A stretch of DNA of 64,000 nucleotides from Acetobacteraceae bacterium (GCA_003151425.1 PLXO01000100.1:22391-86390); one strand, 5' to 3'. Positions 27,740-36,235 are shown, counted from the first letter of the stretch. Translations and numbers: made by a program. Notes: generated from the letters alone by a model not told the origin.

Positions 27740-28627
27740 ATGCCCCCGCCCGATGTGCCCAGAGAGGGTGTGCCCGAAGATGGCGTCCCCGCGTTTGTCG
27801 CGCCCGATCCCGGCTCGTCCCCCCTGCCCCCGCTGCGCGAGGTGATCGCGCGGCACGGACTGGATGCCCGCCGCTCTTTGGGCCAGCATTTCCTGCTGGA
27901 CGGCAACCTGACCGCGCGCATCGCACGCGCGGCCGGCGACCTGTCCGCGCGGCAGGTGATCGAGATCGGCCCCGGCCCCGGCGGCCTGACCCGTGCCTTG
28001 CTGGCAACCGAGGCGGCCTCGGTCACCGCGATCGAGGTCGATCCGCGCGCCGTTGCCGCGATGCACGAGCTGGCGCAGCGCAGCGATGGCCGATTGCGCG
28101 TGGTCGCCGCCGATGCGATCAAGACCGACCTTTTGGCGCTGGTGCCGCCGCCGCGGGTGATCGTCGCGAACCTGCCCTACAACATCGCCACGCCGCTGCT
28201 GGTCGGCTGGCTGCGCCAGGCGAACGAATTCGAGCGCCTGGTGCTGATGTTCCAGCTCGAAGTGGCGGAGCGCATTTGTGCCAGCCCGGGCACCGGCGCC
28301 TACGGCAGGCTGTCCGTGCTGGCGCAATGGACCTGCACGGCGACGCTGGCGTTGCGCATCCCGCCCGCCGCATTCGTGCCGCCGCCGAACGTGTTCTCCG
28401 CGATCGTGGTGCTGACGCCGCATCCGCTGCAGCCCGAGCCGGCGCTGTTCGCGCGCATGGAACGGCTGACCGCCGCCGCGTTCGGCCAACGGCGCAAGAT
28501 GCTGCGCGGCGCGCTGCGCAATGCGGGGGGCGAGGCGTTGCTGCGCGCCGCCGATATCGCGTCCGACCGCCGCGCCGAGACGCTTGGCATTGCGGAATTC
28601 GATCGACTGGTCCGGCTATTTCAGTAG
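27740..28627 (+). CDS. rsmA: 16S rRNA dimethyladenosine transferase
   Basis: A 295-residue SAM-dependent enzyme (KsgA) that dimethylates two adjacent adenosines near the 3' end of 16S rRNA. LGQHFLLDGNLTARIA opens the family region, VIEIGPGPGGLTRALL is SAM motif I, TAIEVDPRAV motif II, and NLPYNIATPLL the catalytic NLPY motif. The C-terminal helical domain (FGQRRKMLRGAL) is present. The first ~30 residues are a Pro-rich leader, so the true start may be slightly downstream. Confidence 0.96.
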   Translation: MPPPDVPREGVPEDGVPAFVAPDPGSSPLPPLREVIARHGLDARRSLGQHFLLDGNLTARIARAAGDLSARQVIEIGPGPGGLTRALLATEAASVTAIEVDPRAVAAMHELAQRSDGRLRVVAADAIKTDLLALVPPPRVIVANLPYNIATPLLVGWLRQANEFERLVLMFQLEVAERICASPGTGAYGRLSVLAQWTCTATLALRIPPAAFVPPPNVFSAIVVLTPHPLQPEPALFARMERLTAAAFGQRRKMLRGALRNAGGEALLRAADIASDRRAETLGIAEFDRLVRLFQ

Positions 28628-28640
28628 CTTTTGTCCTGTA

Positions 28641-28669
28641 CACCTCACCCGCTCTTTGCGGGAGAGGTG
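28641..28669. terminator. Hairpin between convergent rsmA and dGTPase genes
   Basis: CACCTCACCCGC (28641-28652) pairs with GCGGGAGAGGTG (28658-28669) with one mismatch around TCTTT. It is of the CTCTCCC dispersed class and lies between two converging genes, so termination in either direction is plausible, though no strong T-run follows. Confidence 0.5.
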
Positions 28670-28692
28670 CAGGCTTGGCACGGCCTCCCCTC

Positions 28693-29841
28693 TCACCCCG
28701 ACACCGACAGATCGGTCAGCCGCCGGTACTCATCCATCGCGTACCGATCCGTCATCCCCGCGACATAATCCCCAACAGTCGTCGCTGCCCGCTGCGTGCC
28801 GGCCTCCCCTGCCCGCGCCCGCCAGTCATCCGGCAGCAGGCTCGGCTCCTGGTGCAGCAACCGAAACAGCTCCTCGGTCAGCCGGCGCGCCTTGGTGCTC
28901 ATGCGGTTCACCCGCCAGTGCCGATACATCCGGGAATGGAGAAAATCCTTGATCGCCTGGTTCGCCTCCGCCATCGCCGGGCCGAACGCCACCACCGGCT
29001 GCTTCGACCGGCGGATCGCATCCGCATCCTTCGGCGCCAGCTTCGCCAGCCGCCGCTGGGTCTCCGCCAGCAGGTCCGTCACCATCGCGTCGATCACCCG
29101 CCGGATCGTCTCATGGCGCAGCCGCGGCGGCGGCACGTCGAGGCTGGCAATCCGCGCCGCGCGCACCGCCTCGCCCACCACCGGCAAATGCGCGATATCG
29201 TCCGGCCCAAACAACCGCGCGCGCATCCCGTCGTCCAGGTCATGGCTGTGATAGGCGATGTCGTCCGCCACCGAGGCAACCTGCGCCTCGGCACCCGCAT
29301 GCGTGCCGAGGTCCAACTTCTGCCGCTCGTTGTAATCGGCGATGTAGCCCGGCGGGTTGCGCACGGGGCCGTTGTGCTTGACCAGCCCCTCCAGCGTTTC
29401 CCAGGTCAGGTTCAGCCCGTCGAAGCTGGCGTAGCGGCTCTCCAGCAGGGTCACGACGCGCAGCGACTGAGCGTTGTGGTCGAACCCGCCGTACGGCTTC
29501 ATCGCCAGGTTCAGCGCCTCCTCCCCGGCATGGCCGAACGGCGGGTGGCCCAGGTCGTGCGCCAGCGCCAGCGCTTCGGCCAGGTCCTCGTCCAGCCCCA
29601 GCGCGCGGGCGACCGAGCGGGCGATCTGCGCCACCTCGATCGAATGGGTCAGCCGCGTGCGGTAGAAATCGCCCTCGTGGTTGACGAACACCTGGGTCTT
29701 GTATTGCAGCTTGCGAAATGCCGAGGAATGGATGATCCGGTCGCGGTCGCGCTGCCAGGGCGAGCGGGTTGCCGCCTCCGGTTCCGGGTGCAGCCGGCCG
29801 CGGCTGGTCTCGGCGTGCACGGCGTAGCGGGCGGGTTCCAT
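28693..29841 (-). CDS. dgt: Deoxyguanosinetriphosphate triphosphohydrolase-like protein
   Basis: A 382-residue HD-domain enzyme of the dGTPase family, which removes triphosphate from dNTPs. RTRLTHSIEVAQIARS gives the first metal His, ALAHDLGHPPFGHAGE the HD pair and following His, and DDIAYHSHDLDDG the later Asp; FRKLQYKTQVF is family-typical. The start at MEPARYAV fits other alphaproteobacterial members. Divergent from the Fe-S carrier gene, with 67 bases between starts. Called dGTPase-like because nucleotide preference varies in this branch. Confidence 0.93.
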   Translation of the reverse strand: MEPARYAVHAETSRGRLHPEPEAATRSPWQRDRDRIIHSSAFRKLQYKTQVFVNHEGDFYRTRLTHSIEVAQIARSVARALGLDEDLAEALALAHDLGHPPFGHAGEEALNLAMKPYGGFDHNAQSLRVVTLLESRYASFDGLNLTWETLEGLVKHNGPVRNPPGYIADYNERQKLDLGTHAGAEAQVASVADDIAYHSHDLDDGMRARLFGPDDIAHLPVVGEAVRAARIASLDVPPPRLRHETIRRVIDAMVTDLLAETQRRLAKLAPKDADAIRRSKQPVVAFGPAMAEANQAIKDFLHSRMYRHWRVNRMSTKARRLTEELFRLLHQEPSLLPDDWRARAGEAGTQRAATTVGDYVAGMTDRYAMDEYRRLTDLSVSG

Positions 29842-29908
29842 GGCGCCGGGCTTACACCGCTGCGACGCGGGCTTCAAATCCACCCCGGAACGCCCTATGT
29901 TGATCGGC

Positions 29909-30235
29909 ATGGAACAAGTCGCCGTTACCGATCGTGCCGCCCGCCGCATCGCCGAGATCACCGCGGCGGAGGGGCGGAGCGCGTTGCGCGTCGCTGTCCT
30001 GGCCGGCGGCTGCAACGGTTTCCAGTACCGCTTCGAGCTGGACGACGCCACCCAGGCCGACGATGTGGTCATCGAGCACGGCGGGGCGAGGGTGCTGATC
30101 GACCCCGCCAGCCTGGATCTGCTGGCCGGCGCGGAGCTCGACTACGCGGAAGAGCTGATGGGCAGCTACTTCGCGGTGCGCAACCCGAACGCCAAGTCGG
30201 CGTGCGGCTGCGGGACCAGTTTCTCGGTCGACTGA
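29909..30235 (+). CDS. erpA: Iron-sulfur cluster insertion protein, A-type carrier
   Basis: A 108-residue HesB/IscA-family protein that delivers Fe-S clusters to target enzymes. The three cluster-binding cysteines are present: GGCNGFQY, and CGCG near the C-terminus (SACGCGTSFSVD). ErpA is the best match by these flanking residues, but IscA or SufA cannot be excluded. An in-frame ATG at 29897 is an alternative start. Confidence 0.92.
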   Translation: MEQVAVTDRAARRIAEITAAEGRSALRVAVLAGGCNGFQYRFELDDATQADDVVIEHGGARVLIDPASLDLLAGAELDYAEELMGSYFAVRNPNAKSACGCGTSFSVD

Positions 30236-30320
30236 CCGTCGAGCCCCCCGGGCGCAGCGTCAACCACGCGCCGACGGCAATCCAACGCACGTCCGGCGGC
30301 AATCTATCGATCGCAGGAAG

Positions 30321-30409
30321 AAGATCCACCGCGAAGATTCGTGGCCCCGCCTCGCGCGAGGCGGCCGTCGTGTTTCTCCGCGAGCTTCGCGTGCTCCGCG
30401 GTGGATCTT
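30321..30409. repeat. Inverted repeat (AAGATCCACCGCG type)
   Basis: AAGATCCACCGCG (30321-30333) is mirrored by CGCGGTGGATCTT (30397-30409), with inner complementary parts such as CTCGCGCGAG. It has the size and layout of the other dispersed palindromes in this window and occupies the 30236-30494 gap. Confidence 0.75.
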
Positions 30410-30494
30410 GCTTGCTCGCGGAGCGGCCTCAAGGCGACCCAGGGCCGCGCGGTAACCAGGCGGATGGGGCGGCAAGGGCCGCCCCGCGCCCGGT

Positions 30495-30668
30495 TCAGTT
30501 GTGGTAGTAGCCACCCCCGCCAAACAGCAGGAACAGGACGATGATGACCAGGATCAGGCCCAGGCCGCCGCCGTAATGCCGGCCGCCGTAATAGCCCGAG
30601 CGGTAGCCATAGTACCCGCCTCCGCCGAACAGCAGGAAGATGATCAGAAGCAGTACCAACAAGCCCAT
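30495..30668 (-). CDS. Small hydrophobic Gly/Tyr-rich protein
   Basis: 57 residues: hydrophobic helix LLVLLLIIFLLFGGGGYYGY, a Gly/Tyr/Arg turn, then a near repeat LGLILVIIVLFLLFGGGGYY. Two membrane-spanning or membrane-lying helices each end in FGGGGYY, an internal duplication. GAGCACC precedes the ATG only weakly. Similar short peptides in proteobacteria are annotated hypothetical; function unknown. Confidence 0.65.
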   Translation of the reverse strand: MGLLVLLLIIFLLFGGGGYYGYRSGYYGGRHYGGGLGLILVIIVLFLLFGGGGYYHN

Positions 30669-30924
30669 GGTGCTCGCCTTTCCTTTTCCATCGTTGCCAT
30701 GTCGCGATCGATCGAGGTCGCCTTGTGGCGACTTTATGACAACGCAGCAGCAGGGTTTGCGCAGCGGTAAACTTCCTGTCAAGGCGGTCTCTGGCCGGCG
30801 CCCCCGCGGGCGCTCCCGGGCCGGTGCCTGCCCGGATCGTGACGTTGCCTGGCGTGCAGAGGCTGGCTGCCAATCGGCTCTCGGTGCAGGCTGTCGCGGC
30901 AACAGTCACCGAGGAGCCGACACG

Positions 30925-31353
30925 ATGTCCGCCAGTTCGCCGGCGCCGTCCGTGGGGGGCTGCCAATGCGGCGCGGTCCGCTTCGCCGTCGCCGAACCGC
31001 CGTGCATCGTCTATGTCTGTCACTGCCGCAAATGCCGCAAGCAGTCGGCGTCGGCGTTCGGCATCTCGGTCATAGTGCCGCGCGCGGCGCTGCAGGTGAC
31101 GCAGGGCACGCCGGCGCACTGGTCCTGCGCGGGGGACTCCGGGCGCATCTTCGACAGCGCGTTCTGCCCGACCTGCGGCACGCGGCTATGGCATGCGGGC
31201 GAGGGCAACGCGACGATCAGCATCAAGGGCGGATCGCTCGACGAGCCCCCCACGCTGGAAGACGCGGTGCATATCTGGGTCTCGCGCAAGCTGCCGGGCG
31301 TGATCATCCCGGACGGCGCACGGCAATTCCCGGAAGAGCCGGACGACGACTGA
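30925..31353 (+). CDS. GFA-family (glutathione-dependent formaldehyde-activating enzyme-like) protein
   Basis: A 142-residue zinc-binding protein of the GFA fold. GGCQCGAVRF, CHCRKCRKQSASAFG and CPTCGTRLW provide the seven conserved metal cysteines. Family members bind glutathione adducts or act as uncharacterised lyases; a role in formaldehyde detoxification should not be assumed. CACCGAGGAGCCG precedes the ATG. It converges on fliP with only four bases between stops. Confidence 0.9.
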   Translation: MSASSPAPSVGGCQCGAVRFAVAEPPCIVYVCHCRKCRKQSASAFGISVIVPRAALQVTQGTPAHWSCAGDSGRIFDSAFCPTCGTRLWHAGEGNATISIKGGSLDEPPTLEDAVHIWVSRKLPGVIIPDGARQFPEEPDDD

Positions 31354-31357
31354 TCCG

Positions 31358-32104
31358 TCACCCGCTCGGGGCAAAACTCTGCACCAGACTGCCGGCCACC
31401 AGCCGCCACCCATCGACCAGCACAAAGAAGATCAGCTTGAACGGCAGCGAAACGACACTCGGCGGCAGCATCATCATGCCCAGGCTCATCAGCACGCTGG
31501 CCACCACCATGTCGATCACCAGGAACGGCAGGAACAGCAGGAAGCCGATCTCGAAGGCGCGGCGCAGTTCGCCCACCATGAAGGCCGGGATCAGCGCGCG
31601 CCATGGCGCCGCGTCCAGAGTCGCCGGTTTCGGCAGATGCCCAATATCGATGAACACCTGAAGGTCGGCGCCGCGCAGATTGGCCAGCATGAACTTGCGG
31701 AACGGTTCGGCGGTGAGACGCAGCCCCTCCATCTCGTCGACGTGACCCTGGGTCAGCGGCAGCACCCCGGTCGTCCAGGCCTGGTCCAGCACCGGCTGCA
31801 TGACGAAGAAAGTCAGGAACAGCGCCAGGCCGATCAGCACCATGTTGGGCGGCGTGCTCTGCGTGGCCAGCGCGCTGCGCAGCAGCGATAGCACGATGAC
31901 GATGCGGGTGAAGGCGGTCATCATCACCAGCAGCGAGGGCGCGATCGACAGCACCGTGACCAGCGCGGTGAGCTGCACCAGGCGTCCGGTGGCGCCGGCC
32001 TGGCCCGCCGCCCCCATGTCGATGTTGACCGATTGCGCGTGCGCGATCGCCGGCAGCAGCACCAACAGCAGCAGCACGTACCCAACCGCGCGCCGCCAGT
32101 TCAT
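31358..32104 (-). CDS. fliP: Flagellar type III export gate protein FliP
   Basis: A 248-residue inner-membrane component of the FliPQR export gate. It has an N-terminal signal-like helix (LLLLVLLPAIAHAQ), as FliP often does, then LVMMTAFTRIVIVLSLLRSA, GLALFLTFFVMQP, EPFRKFML, FLLFLPFLVIDMVVASVLMS and PFKLIFFVLVDGW, all FliP-typical. The start overlaps the fliO stop by four bases. Confidence 0.96.
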   Translation of the reverse strand: MNWRRAVGYVLLLLVLLPAIAHAQSVNIDMGAAGQAGATGRLVQLTALVTVLSIAPSLLVMMTAFTRIVIVLSLLRSALATQSTPPNMVLIGLALFLTFFVMQPVLDQAWTTGVLPLTQGHVDEMEGLRLTAEPFRKFMLANLRGADLQVFIDIGHLPKPATLDAAPWRALIPAFMVGELRRAFEIGFLLFLPFLVIDMVVASVLMSLGMMMLPPSVVSLPFKLIFFVLVDGWRLVAGSLVQSFAPSG

Positions 32105-32406
32105 TCCCCCGGCTCCACGTCTGGCAACGGACGACTGACCACCGACACCTGTTCCGGCAGCCAGCCGACCACAAGATCCTGCGCCCCGCCGGTCAGCAGC
32201 AGCACCGTGCGGTCGTCGCAGCGGACCAGTGTCAGGCGCCGGCGGCCGTCGAGCGCGAGCGCATCCTGAAGGGCCAGTCGCCGCCCGCCGGCCCGCCGCG
32301 GCGCCAGCCCGCCCCACCGGGCCGCGCGGCTGGCCAGCCACACCAGCCCGAGCACCGCGGCCAGCGCGGCGAACGCCGTCAGCGTCGCGGTGAAGGTCGA
32401 CGTCAT
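32101..32406 (-). CDS. fliO: Flagellar protein FliO
   Basis: A 101-residue protein: one N-terminal membrane helix (TAFAALAAVLGLVWLASRAA) and a short cytoplasmic domain with ALDGRRRLTLVRCDDRTVLLLT, the conserved FliO segment. FliO assists assembly of the FliP ring. The last four bases overlap the fliP start. Very short, as is common for alphaproteobacterial FliO. Confidence 0.87.
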   Translation of the reverse strand: MTSTFTATLTAFAALAAVLGLVWLASRAARWGGLAPRRAGGRRLALQDALALDGRRRLTLVRCDDRTVLLLTGGAQDLVVGWLPEQVSVVSRPLPDVEPGE

Positions 32407-32415
32407 TTGTGCTTC

Positions 32416-32688
32416 TCAGTCCGCCGGGTAGAGGGCGCGCCGCAGGGCGACCGACAGCGCCTCGACGCGGGCCAGCACGGCGATCAGCTCGATGCGCATC
32501 GCCCGCCCGTCGGCCGGCGGAAGATCCAGCGCCTTGGCACATAGCAGGCCGACCTGGTCCTCCAGCCCGGCGAGATCGACGTATCGCCCCACCTCGACCA
32601 GGCCGCGCGCCACGCCGAGCGTCTGCGTCACGCCATCGGCGAACATTTGCAGTTCGGCGAACTGCGGGGAGGAGACGATCGGGTGCAT
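32416..32688 (-). CDS. Small protein of unknown function heading the fliO-fliP unit
   Basis: A 90-residue, largely helical, acidic-amphipathic protein (FADGVTQTLGVARGLVEVGR; AMRIELIAVLARVEALSVAL), lacking membrane segments. It ends 9 bases before fliO and probably shares its transcript. Helical content and size recall export chaperones such as FliT or FlgN, but I see no specific motif. Its position makes a flagellar role likely. Confidence 0.65.
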   Translation of the reverse strand: MHPIVSSPQFAELQMFADGVTQTLGVARGLVEVGRYVDLAGLEDQVGLLCAKALDLPPADGRAMRIELIAVLARVEALSVALRRALYPAD

Positions 32689-33350
32689 TGGCGCCGATTA
32701 AAGCAGCGAGGTGTTACCAAACCCTTTGCGCGACGGTGCGATACCAGCAGGCCGAAAAATGACGTTTCCCCCTCCGCGTCATGCCGGTCCACGGATCACG
32801 CCCCCCGGCTTCGCAGTGGCAGGCTCCGGCTCGCCCGAGGCCAGGTGGCGCCTGCCCTTGGCGAAGGCCGGGGGCTGGCATTCGGTAGTGTCTTGGTTTG
32901 AATTTCGGCTTTCGACGCTGACATTCAGCCAAGCGCTGCGACGGCCCCCATGTGCCAAAAGCGGGCGCCGGCGGTCCACGGCTTGGCGCTTCGCTGACCG
33001 TACGTTTGATAACCGACATCATTAGAGAGGGTGGAGACGAATTGTGAGGCGGCCTGACCGGCGGCGGCCTGGCGTCCAGCAGTGGCCATGAACCGTTTGT
33101 TGATTGCTATTTTCGCGGGTGATCTGCAACGGAATTCCGCGCCGGAAAACGCAGTCCAGTCGGCCCGCTGGCTTTGTTGCAATTCGTTGGTTTTTTGCGC
33201 AAAGCGGCCTGCCGCGGGTCGAACCCAGCGGTAGCGTCACATCTCATACCAGCCGCCCGGGTTTGACACTTCAGTGGGTCCTCGGGCGGCTGATATAATA
33301 CCCCGACGCGAAATGACCGAATCGTCTCGCGGTACGCACGATCGCCCGCT

Positions 33351-33432
33351 CCGTCATGCCGGCAATTGCCGGCATCCATGACTTAGCTTGCGGCAAGAAG
33401 GCAAGTCGTGGATGCCCTCGCCGGCATGACGG
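33351..33432. repeat. Dispersed inverted repeat (TCATGCCGGC type)
   Basis: Arms CCGTCATGCCGG (33351-33362) and CCGGCATGACGG (33421-33432) are perfectly complementary, with inner GGCATCCATGACTT answered by AAGTCGTGGATGCC. The same structure occurs at 53754-53837. Confidence 0.85.
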
Positions 33433-33562
33433 GGCGGGCGCGGATCGTGCGCCACCTGAAGCGGTTATTTGGCGTCGGGCCCTAAGTCTTTGTTTGGCGG
33501 CGGCCGCACGTTGGCTTCCCTGAGGGCTTCCCTGTGGCTCCTCTGGGCAACCCCGAACGCAC

Positions 33563-33612
33563 TACCAACCGGCGGAAGCGTTGGAACGGGTCATCGCTTC
33601 CGCCGGTTGGTA
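33563..33612. repeat. Perfect 18-bp inverted repeat
   Basis: TACCAACCGGCGGAAGCG (33563-33580) and CGCTTCCGCCGGTTGGTA (33595-33612) are exact complements around a 14-base loop. The outer TACCA ends resemble the ends of the element at 13211-13445, so it may be a short relative. Confidence 0.85.
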
Positions 33613-33796
33613 TCAGTCTGACAAACGCTTGCCAGTTTGTGACCGCCGAATGACTGCTTCCCACCCTCGGCGAACTCAACCAGCGGTCGTGGATACCGGT
33701 CCGTGACCTTCGCCGGGGTATGCGTCCCCGGCATGACGGAACGTACCGGCGGCTGGCATTAACCGAACGTTCACCTTGATCGCGCAGCATGTGCGC

Positions 33797-34189
33797 ATGG
33801 ACCCCTCGAGCATTCCACTGTTCAACTTGGCGGAACGGCGCCTCGCCTGGACCAATCAACGCCAGGAAGTGCTGGCGCAGAACATCGCCAACGTGAACAC
33901 GCCGCACTGGCAGGCGAAGGACGTGCGTCCGTTCGCCGCGGCCTTGGACAACGCCACCGGCGTCACCCTGGCGCGCACAGACGCCGGGCACCTGGCCGGA
34001 ACGCTGGACACCGGCGCGCAATCGCTGCTGACGCCTGCAGTCGGCGTGCATGCGCCCGACGGCAACGCTGTATCGCTCGATGAGCAGCTCACGAAGGTGG
34101 CCGACACCGCCACGCAGCAACAAATCGCCACCACGCTCTACGCGAAATACCTCAGCATGTTCAGCCTGGCGCTCGGCTACGGCCAGTAG
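33797..34189 (+). CDS. flgB: Flagellar basal-body rod protein FlgB
   Basis: A 130-residue proximal rod subunit. LFNLAERRLAWTNQRQEVLA leading into QNIANVNTPHWQAKD is the N-terminal rod motif (the ANxxTPxYxAKD class), and the C-terminal helix ATTLYAKYLSMFSLALGYG is typical. The ATG at 33797 is preferred to an in-frame TTG seven codons earlier. First gene of the plus-strand unit flgB-flgC-fliE. Confidence 0.94.
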   Translation: MDPSSIPLFNLAERRLAWTNQRQEVLAQNIANVNTPHWQAKDVRPFAAALDNATGVTLARTDAGHLAGTLDTGAQSLLTPAVGVHAPDGNAVSLDEQLTKVADTATQQQIATTLYAKYLSMFSLALGYGQ

Positions 34190-34213
34190 GAACTCGCTGG
34201 GAAGGAGTAGGCT

Positions 34214-34621
34214 ATGGATCTCGACAAGGCAATGACGATCTCGGCGCGCGGCATGGATGTCGAGACGACGCGGCTGCGCGTGATCGCGGAGAATCTGGCG
34301 AACCAGGACAGCACCGGTTCAACGCCCGGCGCCGACGCCTATCGACGCAAGACGATCACGTTCGAGAACAGCATGGACCAGACGCTCGGTGCTTCGACGG
34401 TGCGGGTGAAGCAGATCGGCACCGACGCCAGCGAGCAGCAATTGCGCTTCGACCCGTCCAACCCCGCAGCGAACAAGGACGGCTACGTCAAGCAGCCGAA
34501 CGTCAACAGCTTCGTTGAGGTGATGGACATGAAAGAGGCAGAGCGCGGCTACAACGCCAACCTGTCGGTCATGCAAGCGACGCGCGACATGCTGACGCGC
34601 ACCATCCAGTTGCTGAAATGA
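34214..34621 (+). CDS. flgC: Flagellar basal-body rod protein FlgC
   Basis: A 135-residue proximal rod protein. ISARGMDVETTRLRVIAENL followed by ANQDST is the N-terminal rod-family signature, and VNSFVEVMDMKEAERGYNAN with TRDMLTRTIQLL the C-terminal one. GGGAAGGAG lies just before the ATG. The stop overlaps the fliE start by four bases. Confidence 0.96.
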   Translation: MDLDKAMTISARGMDVETTRLRVIAENLANQDSTGSTPGADAYRRKTITFENSMDQTLGASTVRVKQIGTDASEQQLRFDPSNPAANKDGYVKQPNVNSFVEVMDMKEAERGYNANLSVMQATRDMLTRTIQLLK

Positions 34622-34935
34622 CCGACCTCCCCACCATCACGGTGCGACCCTCGGCTGCCGCCGCTGCCTATGCGCGCGTCGACAGCGGCACCCAGGCCGA
34701 CAGTGCCGCCGGCGGCGCCAGCGATTTCGGCGCCACACTGCAGAACGCGCTGCAGGGCGCGATGGACGCGGGCAATGCGGCGGACACCAAGTCGATGCAG
34801 GCACTGAGCGGCACCGGCAACCTGACCGACGTGGTCACCGCCGTGGCGCAAGCTCAGCTCGCGCTGCAAACCGCCACCGCGGTCCGCGACCGCGTGGTGT
34901 CGGCCTATCAGGACATCATGAAGATGGCGATCTGA
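34618..34935 (+). CDS. fliE: Flagellar hook-basal body complex protein FliE
   Basis: A 105-residue protein joining the MS ring to the rod. The C-terminal half LTDVVTAVAQAQLALQTATA followed by VRDRVVSAYQDIMKM is the conserved FliE region; the N-terminus is Ala/Ser/Thr-rich and variable. Four-base overlap with flgC supports co-translation. Confidence 0.94.
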   Translation: MTDLPTITVRPSAAAAAYARVDSGTQADSAAGGASDFGATLQNALQGAMDAGNAADTKSMQALSGTGNLTDVVTAVAQAQLALQTATAVRDRVVSAYQDIMKMAI

Positions 34936-35042
34936 GACCGGAATGCAGCGGCGCGACAGAACTGCCCGCCGCGATCGGCAGCTCCACCAGCCTGACCGGA
35001 CTCTGAAACGCAGCGTGGGAGGCTTCGGACTGTCCGTCCGAA

Positions 35043-35164
35043 AGCAGGTTTCACCACAGAGACACAGAGACACAGAGACACAGAGAAGGAAGATGATTGC
35101 GCTTCGCGCGAAGTGCATTGCCTTGCTTCTCTGTGTCTCCGTGCCTCTGTGGTGAAACTTGCTT
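35043..35164. repeat. Dispersed inverted repeat (CACAGAG type) inside the flagellar operon
   Basis: AAGCAGGTTTCACCACAGAG is mirrored by CTCTGTGGTGAAACTTGCTT, with CACAGAGA units in tandem on the left arm and CGCTTCGCGCGAAGTG in the centre. Same family as 12038-12143. It fills most of the 260-base gap between fliE and fliQ and can form a long hairpin in the transcript. Confidence 0.88.
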
Positions 35165-35195
35165 GCTGTAGCTGGCGCGCCCAGATGCCACCACA

Positions 35196-35468
35196 ATGAC
35201 CGATATCGATCTGGCCAATGTGCTGCGTGACGCCATGCTGGTCATGCTGAAGCTGGGCGGGCCGCCACTGATGGTGGCACTCGTGGTCGGGCTGGTCATC
35301 TCGCTGTTTCAGGCGATCACGCAGATTCATGAGGTGACCATCGCCTTCGTGCCGAAGGTGCTCGCGATCGGTCTCACGCTGCTGCTGATGGGCCCGTTCA
35401 TGCTGGCCACGCTGTCCGGCTACACACGCCTGCTGTTCGACCAGATCATCGCGATCGGCGGATCGTGA
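35196..35468 (+). CDS. fliQ: Flagellar export gate protein FliQ
   Basis: A 90-residue membrane protein with two helices. PPLMVALVVGLVISLFQAIT, QIHEVTIAFVPKV and the second helix LTLLLMGPFMLATLSGYTR match FliQ. Ribosome site weak. The stop overlaps the fliR GTG by four bases. Confidence 0.96.
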   Translation: MTDIDLANVLRDAMLVMLKLGGPPLMVALVVGLVISLFQAITQIHEVTIAFVPKVLAIGLTLLLMGPFMLATLSGYTRLLFDQIIAIGGS

Positions 35469-36235
35469 GCCTCGACCTTGCGACCTTGCCTGCCTGGGCC
35501 TTCGTCTTCGTCCTGGTACTGGGGCGCATCGGCGCGGCGATGACCCTGCTGCCCGGCCTGGGCGAAGCCTCGCCGCCGGCGATGGTGCGCGTCGGTCTGG
35601 CGGTCGGCATCACCGTGCTGCTGCTGCCGAGCATCATGCCGCTGATGCCGCACCTGCCGGCGGATGTGCCCACCGTGGCGCGCATGATCGCCGCCGAGGT
35701 GCTCACCGGCCTGTGGCTGGGCTGGCTGGCGCGGCTGCTGGTGCTGGCGCTGCCGATGGCCGGGCAGTTCATCGCCTTCATGATCGGCGTCTCCAACGTG
35801 CTGGTCACCGACCCCGAGCTGGGCTCGCAGAGCAGCGCGCTGGAGCAACTTTTCTCGCTCGTCGCGCCGCTGGCGCTGCTGATCTCCGGCCTGTATGCGC
35901 TGCCGCTCGCGGCGCTGGCCGGCAGCTACGAGTTGATCGCACCCGGCACGCTGCTGCCCGCCGCGGACAGCACCCTGCTTGCGGTTCGCGCGGCCGCCGA
36001 GTGCTTCTCCCTGGCTCTGAAACTCGCCTCGCCCTTCGTACTCGCCACAATCGTGTTTCACGTGGTCATTGGGCTGGTGGCGCGGCTGGTGCCGAACGTT
36101 CCCGTGTATTTCGTCGCGATGCCGGGCCAGATCCTCGGCGGGATGTTGTTGCTGGCGGCGCTGGCGGGCCCGATGCTCGCCACCTGGATGGGCGCGGCCG
36201 GCGCCGGCTTTGCGCGCCTGCCTGGCCTGCCGTGA
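35465..36235 (+). CDS. fliR: Flagellar export gate protein FliR
   Basis: A 256-residue polytopic membrane protein that completes the FliPQR gate. AFVFVLVLGRIGAAMTLLPG at the N-terminus, EVLTGLWLGWLARL and VFHVVIGLVARLVPNVPVYF are FliR-typical. Starts with GTG overlapping the fliQ stop. Confidence 0.96.
   Translation: MSLDLATLPAWAFVFVLVLGRIGAAMTLLPGLGEASPPAMVRVGLAVGITVLLLPSIMPLMPHLPADVPTVARMIAAEVLTGLWLGWLARLLVLALPMAGQFIAFMIGVSNVLVTDPELGSQSSALEQLFSLVAPLALLISGLYALPLAALAGSYELIAPGTLLPAADSTLLAVRAAAECFSLALKLASPFVLATIVFHVVIGLVARLVPNVPVYFVAMPGQILGGMLLLAALAGPMLATWMGAAGAGFARLPGLP

Larger units (their letters stand above)
32689..33796. other. 1.1-kb gene-free, palindrome-rich stretch between divergent flagellar units
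   Basis: No credible gene on either strand. It holds several self-complementary blocks: AGCCGCCCG/CGGGCGGCT around 33251-33291, a TCATGCCGG element (33351-33432), an 18-bp perfect hairpin (33563-33612) and fragments such as ATACCAGC near 32743 and 33246 that echo the outer arm of the element at 13211. Promoters for the two divergent flagellar units must lie here, but I could not pick one out with confidence. Confidence 0.6.

Noticed and set aside
33741..33796. Sigma-54-type promoter before flgB
   Set aside because: TGGCATTAACCGAACG matches the -24 element only; no GC at -12 in the right position.
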